A stretch of 64,000 bases of DNA from contig NZ_JAIEZP010000001.1 in NCBI RefSeq assembly GCF_019679475.1, positions 372,001-436,000 of the forward strand, given 5' to 3'. The stretch comes from Hyphomonas sediminis (lineage in GTDB: Bacteria > Pseudomonadota > Alphaproteobacteria > Caulobacterales > Hyphomonadaceae). Shown here piece by piece: positions 56,611-64,000 of the stretch; position 1 is the first letter of the stretch; every line of letters begins with the position of its first letter. The position numbers and the translations under genes are program-made. The notes beneath the pieces are model-generated. The model saw only the letters and a list, made by a program, of their open reading frames with translations, had not been told where the DNA came from and searched no databases.

Positions 56611-57174
56611 TCAGAGGGAGATGTTGACGACCGAGTCAGAGACCCAGCGATAATTCGGGATGGGAAGATTCTTCGGCGCAGGACCTTTGCGGATGCGGCC
56701 GGAAGTATCGTAGTGCGAACCGTGGCAGGGGCAGTACCAGCCACCATAGTCACCGGTGTTGCCCTGAGCCGGGCCAACCGGGACGCAGCCAAGGTGGGTG
56801 CACGAGCCCGAGGTGATCAGGATGGCGCGGTTCAGCGTACCGTCAGCTTTCGGGTGAAGACGCTCATCATCGGTCTGCGGGTCCGGCAGGATCGCGATGT
56901 TCACCGATTCGGCGGCCGAGATTTCAGCCGGGGTGCGGTGGCGCACGAAGAACGGCTTGCCGCCGATCAGGATGCGGATTTCGCCGCCGAGCGGAACCTT
57001 GGACACGTCGACATCCAGAGCCGACGCTGCGCGCGTATCGGCAGCCGGGTTCCACTGATCAACGGCCACCCAGGCGAACATGGCAGCGCCGCCGAGCGCG
57101 ACCGAGCCTGTGGCGATGTGAATAAAATTGCGGCGGTCTTCGTCGACCGCCTCGGCGTGGGTCTCTGTCGTCAC
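56611..57174 (-). CDS. petA: Rieske iron-sulfur protein of the bc1 complex
   Basis: Ubiquinol-cytochrome c reductase iron-sulfur subunit. 187 residues from GTG at 57174: membrane anchor near 16-38 with a Tat-like DRRNFIH start, then the Rieske domain with 2Fe-2S ligands in [10 protein letters not shown] and CPCHGSHYD. It is first in petABC and divergent from hemF, with 199 bp between them. GTG is chosen because the conserved N terminus begins there; longer frames read into the opposite gene. Confidence 0.92.
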   Translation of the reverse strand: MTTETHAEAVDEDRRNFIHIATGSVALGGAAMFAWVAVDQWNPAADTRAASALDVDVSKVPLGGEIRILIGGKPFFVRHRTPAEISAAESVNIAILPDPQTDDERLHPKADGTLNRAILITSGSCTHLGCVPVGPAQGNTGDYGGWYCPCHGSHYDTSGRIRKGPAPKNLPIPNYRWVSDSVVNISL

Positions 57175-57373
57175 GATTCTTGTCCGTCCCTGGTGCGTGG
57201 CGTTTGCCGCTGTCTTTACTAAAGCTGCGCTGGCCGCACATTGCGGCAAGTGGGCGCGGGGCGCGGCATTCCTGCGCGTCCTGCCCCCCTGTTCGCTCAG
57301 GCCGTTACCGCCGTTCCGCCCCTGTGACAACAGGGGACTTGCGAGGCAAAAGCCCACAGCGCAACTGTCAGGC

Positions 57374-58270
57374 ATGACGATTGACACCGACACCGCCGAC
57401 TTCACCGCACGTAAAGCCAGGGCAAGCGCCTGGTTTCGCGCCCTCCAGGAAGACATTATCGCCCGCTTCGAAGCCATTGAAGACGCCGCCCAGCCCCCGC
57501 TATATCGCGGCGCTGCCGGGCGATTCGAGCTGAAAGAGTGGCGCCGGGGCGATGGCAGCGAAGACCTTGGCGGGGGCCGGATGGGCCTGATGCGCGGCAA
57601 GGTGTTTGAAAAGGTGGGCGTGCACTTCTCCGAAGTGTTCGGCACCTTCTCCGAGGCGTTTGCTGCCCAGATTCCGGGCGCCGACAAATCCGATGGCCGC
57701 TTCTGGGCGAGCGGCATCTCGCTGATTGCGCACCCGGCGAACCCGCGCGTGCCAGCCGCGCACATGAATACGCGCATGCTGGTGACCAGCGAAGCCTGGT
57801 TTGGCGGCGGCGGCGACCTGACCCCCCTGCTCGCCTATCAGCGCGACGAATCCTTCGCCGATACGGTCGATTTCCACGCCGCCATGAAAGCGGCCTGCGA
57901 CACCCATCCGGGCGCCGATTACGCCCATATGAAAGAGTATTGCGACACCTACTTCCACCTGCCCCACCGCCATGAACCGCGCGGGACCGGCGGCATCTTC
58001 TATGACCGGTTCAATACCGGCGACTGGGAACAGGACTTTGCCTTTACTCAAGCGGTGGGCCGGCAGTTTGCGGGAATTTATCCCGACCTCGTGCGCCGGC
58101 GGATGAATGAGCCGTGGAGCGAGGCTCAGCGGGAGGCCCAGCTGGTGCAGCGGGGGCGGTATGTCGAATACAACCTGCTGTATGACCGGGGCACGACCTT
58201 CGGCCTGAAGACGGGCGGTAATATCGAGAGCATCCTCTCATCCATGCCGCCTGTCGTGAAATGGCCCTGA
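57374..58270 (+). CDS. hemF: Oxygen-dependent coproporphyrinogen III oxidase
   Basis: Oxidative decarboxylation of coproporphyrinogen III in heme synthesis. 298 residues from ATG at 57374: [21 protein letters not shown] near 70, [20 protein letters not shown] near 115, [14 protein letters not shown] near 140, [21 protein letters not shown] near 195 and [19 protein letters not shown] near 270, each quoted in part. The cytochrome bc1 operon diverges from it, so heme supply and use are neighbours. Convergent with doc. Confidence 0.95.
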   Translation: MTIDTDTADFTARKARASAWFRALQEDIIARFEAIEDAAQPPLYRGAAGRFELKEWRRGDGSEDLGGGRMGLMRGKVFEKVGVHFSEVFGTFSEAFAAQIPGADKSDGRFWASGISLIAHPANPRVPAAHMNTRMLVTSEAWFGGGGDLTPLLAYQRDESFADTVDFHAAMKAACDTHPGADYAHMKEYCDTYFHLPHRHEPRGTGGIFYDRFNTGDWEQDFAFTQAVGRQFAGIYPDLVRRRMNEPWSEAQREAQLVQRGRYVEYNLLYDRGTTFGLKTGGNIESILSSMPPVVKWP

Positions 58271-58274
58271 AAAA

Positions 58275-58670
58275 TCAGACTTTTTCGCAGGAACGGCGCA
58301 GCCAGCCAGCATAGATTTCCTCGGAAATCTCGCTGGCGGCCAGTCCGAAGGTCTGGACCGTTGCGTCCACCTCATCGGCGATCAACACCCAGCCATTAAT
58401 CTCGAGAAACACGGCCGCTGCGAGAAATCCGGTGCGCTTGTTGCCATCCACAAAGGGATGATTTCTAACGATTCCAAAGGCATAGGCCGCCGCGAGATCA
58501 AACAGATCCGGCTCCCCATAGGCGAATAGGTTTTCCGGCCGGGCGAGTGCACTCTCGAAAAGGCCGCCGTCTCGAATGCCTGCCGCCCCGCCATGATCGG
58601 CAAGGCTTTCATCATGCAGGATCAACACAGCTTCCCGCCGAAGCCATTTCGGCGCAGGCCGGGCGGTCAT
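58275..58670 (-). CDS. doc: Doc-type Fic/DOC toxin
   Basis: A 131-residue toxin of the Fic fold that probably phosphorylates EF-Tu and stops translation, as in phage P1 Doc. The motif HPFVDGNKRTG (71-81) is complete. The N-terminal part has RREAVLILHDE and the conserved GLFESALARP. It overlaps the antitoxin stop by ATGA (58667-58670), so the antitoxin is made first. Convergent with hemF, 4 bp apart. Confidence 0.92.
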   Translation of the reverse strand: MTARPAPKWLRREAVLILHDESLADHGGAAGIRDGGLFESALARPENLFAYGEPDLFDLAAAYAFGIVRNHPFVDGNKRTGFLAAAVFLEINGWVLIADEVDATVQTFGLAASEISEEIYAGWLRRSCEKV

Positions 58671-58891
58671 TTCGCCAATTCACGCAGAGTGTTGCGATAC
58701 CGGCGCGCGACGGAGCGACCGACCTCAACCTGTTCGGCAACAGATTCGTCATATACATCAAGGCGGAAGCCGTCCGGCGTGTCGCTCAGGATAACGGTAT
58801 CGCCTTGCGCAATCTTCTTTCTGGCGAGCGCCTCAGCCGGCAACACGACGCCGAGGGAATTGCCGATTTTGCGGATCTTCAGCTTGGTCAT
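58667..58891 (-). CDS. AbrB/MazE-type antitoxin of the Doc toxin
   Basis: A 74-residue DNA-binding antitoxin of the SpoVT/AbrB swapped-hairpin fold: MTKLKIRKIGNSLGVVLPAEALARKK at the start, with a C-terminal tail (VARRYRNTLRELAK) that should wrap the toxin. ATG at 58891, with GGAGG 5 nt upstream, is used. Doc partners are more often Phd proteins; AbrB-type partners are also known. It probably represses its own promoter. Confidence 0.88.
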   Translation of the reverse strand: MTKLKIRKIGNSLGVVLPAEALARKKIAQGDTVILSDTPDGFRLDVYDESVAEQVEVGRSVARRYRNTLRELAK

Positions 58892-58971
58892 GGGGGCCTC
58901 CGGATGGAATAACATGCGTTATAACATGGGAGGGCGCGCAAAGGAACCAAGAGCGCCCCTGGAGTGTCAAA

Positions 58972-59035
58972 CCGTGTATTTTTGAGGACAAAACGGGACG
59001 CTTTGCGCCTTTTGAGGGACACTTCGGGTCATTTC
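58972..59035. repeat. 64-bp dispersed repeat, copy B
   Basis: Identical at 48 of 64 positions to 41240-41303. It lies beyond the antitoxin start and its end runs 7 bp into the cca 3' end, so the last two codons and stop of cca are within the repeat. Confidence 0.6.
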
Positions 59036-60234
59036 AGGCGTGAGAGCAGGTCTTCCCGGGACAGGCGGAAGGCAGACGCGATCCAGGCCTCTTCGAGGGC
59101 TTTCAGGCGCTTGCCGATCTCCGGCCCCCTGAGGCCGGCGGCGAGCGCGTCATCCCCGCCGATGGGGAAAACGGGGCGCACCCAGGCATGCCGGTCGGCG
59201 AGGATAGAGGCGAGGGTATCCTCCCCCCCGCTGGCCACTTCGATCACGGCGCGGTCGACTACCGCGTCGGGGCCGAACCTGTAGAAGGCTTCGCGCCGGG
59301 CCGTCGGGCTGAGGCCGAGGACATGGCCGAGAGCCGGATCGGCCCAGGCGATGAGCCGGGCGGCTTCCTGATTGGAGAGGCGCAGGCTGCTGGCGGCAGC
59401 GGACACATCGCTCTGGCGGCGGGTGAGCATGGCCATCAGGCGCAGGAGCGGATCGGGCGTCAGATCATGGGCCGCCTCGATTTCCACGAGAGCCGGAAGG
59501 AAGGCCGAAGCGGCGCCCGGCAGCAGCACGGCGAGAACGCCGGCGTCTTCCATCGCGATGAAGGCGGCGGAGGGATCGGGCGCAGCGAGGGTGCGCTTCA
59601 GCTCCTTCCAGATCCGCTCGGCAGCGATCTTCTTCAGCCCTTCGCGCTGGCGGGCGCAGGCGCCCTGCCCTGTCTGGTCGATACCGGCGCCATACCAGGC
59701 ATTGAAGCGGTAGAAGCGGAGGATGCGGAGATAATCCTCGATCAGGCGCTCATCGGCCGCGCCAATGAAGATGACGCGCCCGGCGATCGCATCCTCGATC
59801 GAGCCGGGGATGACTTCGTAAAGTTCTCCCTCCGGCCCGGCATAGATGGCGTTCATGCGGAAATCGCGGCGGGCGGCGTCTTCGGCCCAATCCTGCGTGA
59901 AGGCGACGACGGCGCGGCGACCATCGGTTTCGACATCCCGGCGCAGGGTGGTGATCTCCACCGGCACGCCTTTGTAGAAGGCAGTGACGGTGCCGTGTTC
60001 GATGCCGGTGGGAATGACGCGGATGCCGGCAGCTTCCAGCGCGGCAACGGTTTCTTCCGGCAGGAGCTGGGTGGCGATATCGACATCATCGGCAGAAAGC
60101 CCGCGCAGCGTGTTGCGCACCGAGCCGCCAACATAGCGGGAGGCCCCTTTGCGGGCCGTTTCCAATGCACTCATCACGGCGCGGCTTGAGGGCGCCTCCA
60201 GCCAGCTTGCCGAGATGCGCTCAGGTCGGGTCAT
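59029..60234 (-). CDS. cca: CCA tRNA nucleotidyltransferase (polyA polymerase family)
   Basis: Class II nucleotidyltransferase that adds or repairs the CCA end of tRNAs. 401 residues from ATG at 60234: GGSVRNTLRG (Asn in place of the usual Asp after VR) near 37-46, the metal Asp pair DDVDIAT near 49-55, RRDFRMNAIYAG near 122, and IEDYLRILRFYRFNAWYG near 160. The C-terminal domain is helical. It overlaps the DUF6111 gene by 14 bp. Confidence 0.92.
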   Translation of the reverse strand: MTRPERISASWLEAPSSRAVMSALETARKGASRYVGGSVRNTLRGLSADDVDIATQLLPEETVAALEAAGIRVIPTGIEHGTVTAFYKGVPVEITTLRRDVETDGRRAVVAFTQDWAEDAARRDFRMNAIYAGPEGELYEVIPGSIEDAIAGRVIFIGAADERLIEDYLRILRFYRFNAWYGAGIDQTGQGACARQREGLKKIAAERIWKELKRTLAAPDPSAAFIAMEDAGVLAVLLPGAASAFLPALVEIEAAHDLTPDPLLRLMAMLTRRQSDVSAAASSLRLSNQEAARLIAWADPALGHVLGLSPTARREAFYRFGPDAVVDRAVIEVASGGEDTLASILADRHAWVRPVFPIGGDDALAAGLRGPEIGKRLKALEEAWIASAFRLSREDLLSRLK

Positions 60235-60562
60235 CGGCAGGCGGGGTCTCTGCGGGCGCGGTGCGGTCACGCTGGATGCCGACATCCTCGGTGTGACGCT
60301 CGCAAGGATAAGTGCGCTGCGGGATGAGCTGGCCATTCTCGTAGCGGGCAGGCTCGACACAGGTGCCCCGGTCGCGCGGCTCCAGCGCGATCAGGAGGAA
60401 CCAGACAGCCGTGGCAAGACCGAGGCCGATGAGGAACAGCATCTGGATAGGCCATTTGCGCGCGCCGGCCTCTTCCGCAGAGCGGGTTGCCAGCAGGTAG
60501 ATGCCGAACACCAGGAAGGGCAGAGAGAACACAAAGACTTCAAACAGGAGGCGGCCGGCCAT
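60221..60562 (-). CDS. DUF6111-family membrane protein
   Basis: A 113-residue protein with two membrane segments (about 5-26 and 41-61) and a hydrophilic C-terminal part containing two Cys (GTCVEPARYENGQLIPQRTYPC), matching the DUF6111 family that commonly sits beside cca in alphaproteobacteria. Function unknown. It overlaps cca, so the two are cotranscribed with nudix and DUF1285 upstream genes. Confidence 0.82.
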   Translation of the reverse strand: MAGRLLFEVFVFSLPFLVFGIYLLATRSAEEAGARKWPIQMLFLIGLGLATAVWFLLIALEPRDRGTCVEPARYENGQLIPQRTYPCERHTEDVGIQRDRTAPAETPPADDPT

Positions 60563-60645
60563 GACGGTGGGGTCTCCCCGTAACTTCAGATGCTCAGACC
60601 TACATAAGCACCTGAAAGGGTTTGAGAAACCCTGAAGGGCGCAGA

Positions 60646-61269
60646 TCAGTCGCTTTCGTAAAGCGTCTGGTAGAGCCGGCGGATGATGCCGGCGGTGACG
60701 CCCCAGATGCGATAGCCATTATACGGCATCTCATAATATTCGCGGTGGGCGCCTTTATAGAAGGCGCTGCCGGTCTGGTAGTTTTTCGGGTTCATCAGGA
60801 GTTCAAGCGGGGTTTCGAAGATCGCGGCAACCTCGCCGGGCTCTGCCACGGGCACGAAATCGTGCGGCAGCAGGCCGACAACCGGCGTGATGCGATAGCG
60901 CGTGCCGGTGATGTAGGCCGAACCCTTGCCCAGCACATCGACATCATCGGGATGGGCGCCGACTTCCTCATGCGCCTCGCGCAGGGCGGCGGCAACTTCA
61001 TCCAGATCGATCGGATCGACCTTGCCGCCGGGCAGCGCGACCTGGCCGGCATGATCGGCCATCGTCTGCGGGCGCAGGGTGAGCAGCAGGGTTGGCCCCT
61101 CATTGCGCGGGATGACGCCGAAGAGCACGGCGGCGGGCCGGATGATCGCGACTTCCTCGGGCGTGAGGAAATCCATGTCGCCCATATCCTCAAGCCGCCC
61201 CTGCCCGGCGGGCGGGTCGAGCTTGGCGGTCACGCGCTCAATGAAGTCATCAAGATTGCGAAAGGACAT
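60646..61269 (-). CDS. Nudix hydrolase, CoA pyrophosphatase-like
   Basis: A 207-residue enzyme that probably hydrolyses CoA or similar nucleotide pyrophosphates. The Nudix box GGKVDPIDLDEVAAALREAHEEVGA (in two parts) is complete, with the CoA-type preceding LRPQTMADHAGQVALPGG. ATG at 61269 is used. Located between DUF1285 and DUF6111/cca, a frequent alphaproteobacterial order. Confidence 0.9.
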   Translation of the reverse strand: MSFRNLDDFIERVTAKLDPPAGQGRLEDMGDMDFLTPEEVAIIRPAAVLFGVIPRNEGPTLLLTLRPQTMADHAGQVALPGGKVDPIDLDEVAAALREAHEEVGAHPDDVDVLGKGSAYITGTRYRITPVVGLLPHDFVPVAEPGEVAAIFETPLELLMNPKNYQTGSAFYKGAHREYYEMPYNGYRIWGVTAGIIRRLYQTLYESD

Positions 61270-61276
61270 TGCCAGC

Positions 61277-61864
61277 CTATGCCGCAGGTCCGAGCGGAAA
61301 GAAAACCCCCTTGCTCCAGACCCCGAGCACATTCTCGTCATCCGGCGAGGGCTCGGCGAGGCCTGCGAGTTCGTAGAAAACCGGTCGGGCGAGCTTTGCC
61401 TCCAGGCGGCCACGCACGAGGACGTATGGCGCAGGCTCGCCGGTTTCGGCGTCCGTTTCGACGCGGAGGGGGCAATCGGGGCCAGCGAAGGTGACGTCGC
61501 CAAGCGTGGTGACGAAGCCGAGCTGCTGATCCCTTCCCGGCGCGCCGAGAACATCCATGCGGCCCGCGATGAACGGGGCGTCTTCCACATGCACGATCAC
61601 TTTCTCGTAGGGCGTGACGAGGAAGGTGCGCCCGTCGGCGTCCTTGCGCAGGATGCGGGCGAAGAGTTTGACCAGCCGGTCGCGCTTGATCTGGCCGCCC
61701 TCGTGCCACCAGCTGCCATCGGCGCGGATTTCCATGCCGATATCCTTCTCTCCGGAAGGATTCCATTTCTCCACAGGCGGGAGATCAGCGCCAAACTTGC
61801 CTTCCGGCAGGATCGCCTTAAGCGTTTCTTCCACGCTCAGAATTGTGCCGGGACTGGAAGTCAC
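61277..61864 (-). CDS. DUF1285-family protein
   Basis: A 195-residue cytoplasmic protein: PVEKWNPSGEKDIGMEIRADGSWWHEGGQI near 32-60 and RDRLVKLFARILRKD are the DUF1285 hallmarks. Function unknown. GTG at 61864 is chosen because GGAG lies 6 nt upstream; TTG at 61879 is the alternative. First gene of the leftward operon; divergent from moxR. Confidence 0.85.
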   Translation of the reverse strand: MTSSPGTILSVEETLKAILPEGKFGADLPPVEKWNPSGEKDIGMEIRADGSWWHEGGQIKRDRLVKLFARILRKDADGRTFLVTPYEKVIVHVEDAPFIAGRMDVLGAPGRDQQLGFVTTLGDVTFAGPDCPLRVETDAETGEPAPYVLVRGRLEAKLARPVFYELAGLAEPSPDDENVLGVWSKGVFFPLGPAA

Positions 61865-61939
61865 ACCTATCTCCGCCAAAAAGACGCCTTAGACATAGGC
61901 TTGATAGCCAGAGACGTGAAGCCGGAGGCACCTCTACAC

Positions 61940-62934
<995 letters not shown>

Positions 62935-62938
<4 letters not shown>

Positions 62939-63318
62939 AGTTTCGCATTCTTGTCGGCGCTGGACTCGGATTGCTGGCGACGGCCTGCGCGCACCTGCCG
63001 GGAGGCAGCGCCGCGCCCGCCGCCTGCGCGAGCCAGCTGGCCGAGAGCGCCGCTTACCTGCAGCAGCATGTGGACGCGCGCGAAGAGAAGCTGAAGGTAA
63101 TCCGCTTTGCTTCGGAAGAAGCGATGAACGCCTATAACGACAAGACAACCGGATACGATTCTGCCCGCATCGACTTCATTGCCATGGGCAACATCATCGA
63201 GGCGGCCTACGGCCTGCCGGAGGCGACGGGGACGGCGCCCTTTGATCACACCACGGATGAAGAAGCTGATGCCCGCATCGCCGAAGGCAAGAGCTGCGCC
63301 GCACCCCTGCTCGAATGA
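62935..63318 (+). CDS. Small lipoprotein inserted after moxR
   Basis: A 127-residue protein with a lipoprotein signal (lipobox LATAC, Cys near 18) and a helical region (QLAESAAYLQQHVDAREEKLKV). No family recognised. Starts with ATGA overlap on moxR and ends overlapping the next gene by ATGA, so translation is coupled throughout. It interrupts the usual moxR-DUF58 pairing. Confidence 0.7.
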
Positions 63319-63749
63319 CAACGCGGATAAGGACAAAAAGCATGATCGGCAAGGCAACGGCTTCGTTGATTGCGGTTACCATGGCTTACTCAGCCATGGT
63401 AACTGCTTACCCGGAAGAACAAAAAATTTCGCCCGAGGAGACAGCGCAACTCCATTGTCTCGCAGACTATGTCGCCATGAGAATCTCCGCCACGTATGCA
63501 CTATTTTCCGAACCCCATACGGATGAGCGGATCAAACAAGACTTAGCCGTTATGGTGTTGAATTATGAGTTTGAGCTTGCAGCAGAACATCTAGACGGTT
63601 TCCCTCAGCAGTTCTCAGTTTTCAAAACACGGTTTGAAGAAGCCTTAAAAATTACCAACCGCCTCCCGACAGGGGGCGTGGCGGAGCTTGCTCAATTCAC
63701 GAAGCACGCGAAGACGTGCGAAAAGTGGAAGCGCCCAGAGTCCAAATGA
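63315..63749 (+). CDS. Small exported protein, lower GC, inserted before the DUF58 gene
   Basis: A 144-residue protein with a signal peptide (MIGKATASLIAVTMAYSAMVTA from the second Met) and a helical mature part with two Cys. Base composition is lower in GC than neighbours, consistent with recent origin or transfer. The start at 63315 overlaps the previous stop (ATGA); ATG at 63342 is an alternative. The DNA contains a perfect 12-bp inverted repeat (63375-63403) within the signal-peptide coding part. Function unknown. Confidence 0.65.
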   Translation: MTTRIRTKSMIGKATASLIAVTMAYSAMVTAYPEEQKISPEETAQLHCLADYVAMRISATYALFSEPHTDERIKQDLAVMVLNYEFELAAEHLDGFPQQFSVFKTRFEEALKITNRLPTGGVAELAQFTKHAKTCEKWKRPESK

Positions 63750-64000
63750 CCCTGCCTGCCGACCTGCGCGCCGAAGCGGAGAGCCTGGCACGGCAGTTGC
63801 CGGGGCTGAACTTCAAGGCGGAAGCCTCCGAAGCCGCGCATATCGGCTCGGCCGGGCGGCGGCGCGCGGGCACGGGCGAGAATTTCTGGCAGTATCGCCG
63901 CTTCATGCAGGAAGATGCGCCGGGGCGTATTCACTGGCGCCGATCGGCCAAGGGCAATGACCTGTTCGTGCGCGAGAGCGAGCTGGAAACGGCGCGCACC
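63746..64000 (+). CDS. DUF58-domain protein, start only
   Basis: The first 85 codons are in the window. GRRRAGTGENFWQYRRFMQEDAPGRIHWRRSAKGNDLFVRESELE is the DUF58 hallmark, shown in part. DUF58 proteins act with MoxR ATPases. ATG overlaps the previous stop (ATGA) and the frame runs off the end at 64000. Confidence 0.9.
   Translation, partial: MTLPADLRAEAESLARQLPGLNFKAEASEAAHIGSAGRRRAGTGENFWQYRRFMQEDAPGRIHWRRSAKGNDLFVRESELETART

Overview
The window looks like the chromosome of a GC-rich alphaproteobacterium of the Caulobacterales/Hyphomonadaceae type (a Hyphomonas-like organism is my best guess; this is inference). The reasons are an atypical DivL kinase whose phosphoacceptor is Tyr, TTAA-N7-TTAA-type CtrA boxes upstream of divL and ftsZ, a GTTC-N7-GTTC LexA box at recN, an EcfG-type GGAAC-N16-CGTT promoter, and a petABC operon plus ddl-ftsQ-ftsA-ftsZ-lpxC gene order. 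I see no rRNA, tRNA, CRISPR array or complete insertion sequence.

Layout. 1-6504: truncated hrpB helicase, a dicarboxylate/amino-acid symporter, a secreted ClpP-fold protein, divL and an EF-hand protein. 6603-17665: cell wall and division genes. murB is cut off from ddl-ftsQ-ftsA-ftsZ-lpxC by about 4.2 kb holding a cluster of four intergenic hairpins, an AT-rich orphan reverse transcriptase and a TonB-dependent receptor. 17690-23015: an XRE regulator, bamD, and recN-ligA on the opposite strand (SOS box). 23145-28290: DUF2459 protein, GH29 fucosidase, a small membrane protein, a DUF6624 protein and aminopeptidase P. 28457-34055: prmA and many small genes (DUF1330 lipoprotein, PRC-barrel, TM2, a VOC-ArsR-SRPBCC operon, GFA enzyme, lipid-linked cyclophilin).

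34308-40345: a TIR/NDT-like plus macro-domain fusion, nrdB (NrdR box), then dnaX-ybaB-recR, with a MITE-like 33-bp inverted repeat between ybaB and recR. 40363-44867: hypothetical and envelope proteins (UrcA family, TonB-like, Sel1 repeats) and a small membrane-protein gene interrupted by an amber codon. 45011-52662: typA, pgeF, prs, a TerB-DnaJ protein, a fasciclin protein with a probable general-stress promoter, an NTF2-like lipoprotein and a proline-rich membrane protein. 52735-58270: mtnP, a GNAT enzyme, the cytochrome bc1 operon petABC and divergent hemF. 58275-64000: a Doc/AbrB-type toxin-antitoxin pair, then cca, DUF6111, Nudix and DUF1285 genes, and a divergent moxR operon with two small accessory genes before a truncated DUF58 gene.

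Best candidates for something undescribed are the orphan reverse transcriptase dropped into the division cluster and the standalone TIR/NDT-like-macro fusion, both plausible but unproven defence proteins. Other points of note are the regulatory sites linking divL and ftsZ to CtrA, the secreted ClpP-like protein with Ser/His at exact ClpP spacing, and the dispersed repeats. Functions are read from sequence motifs remembered from the families; no database search was run.
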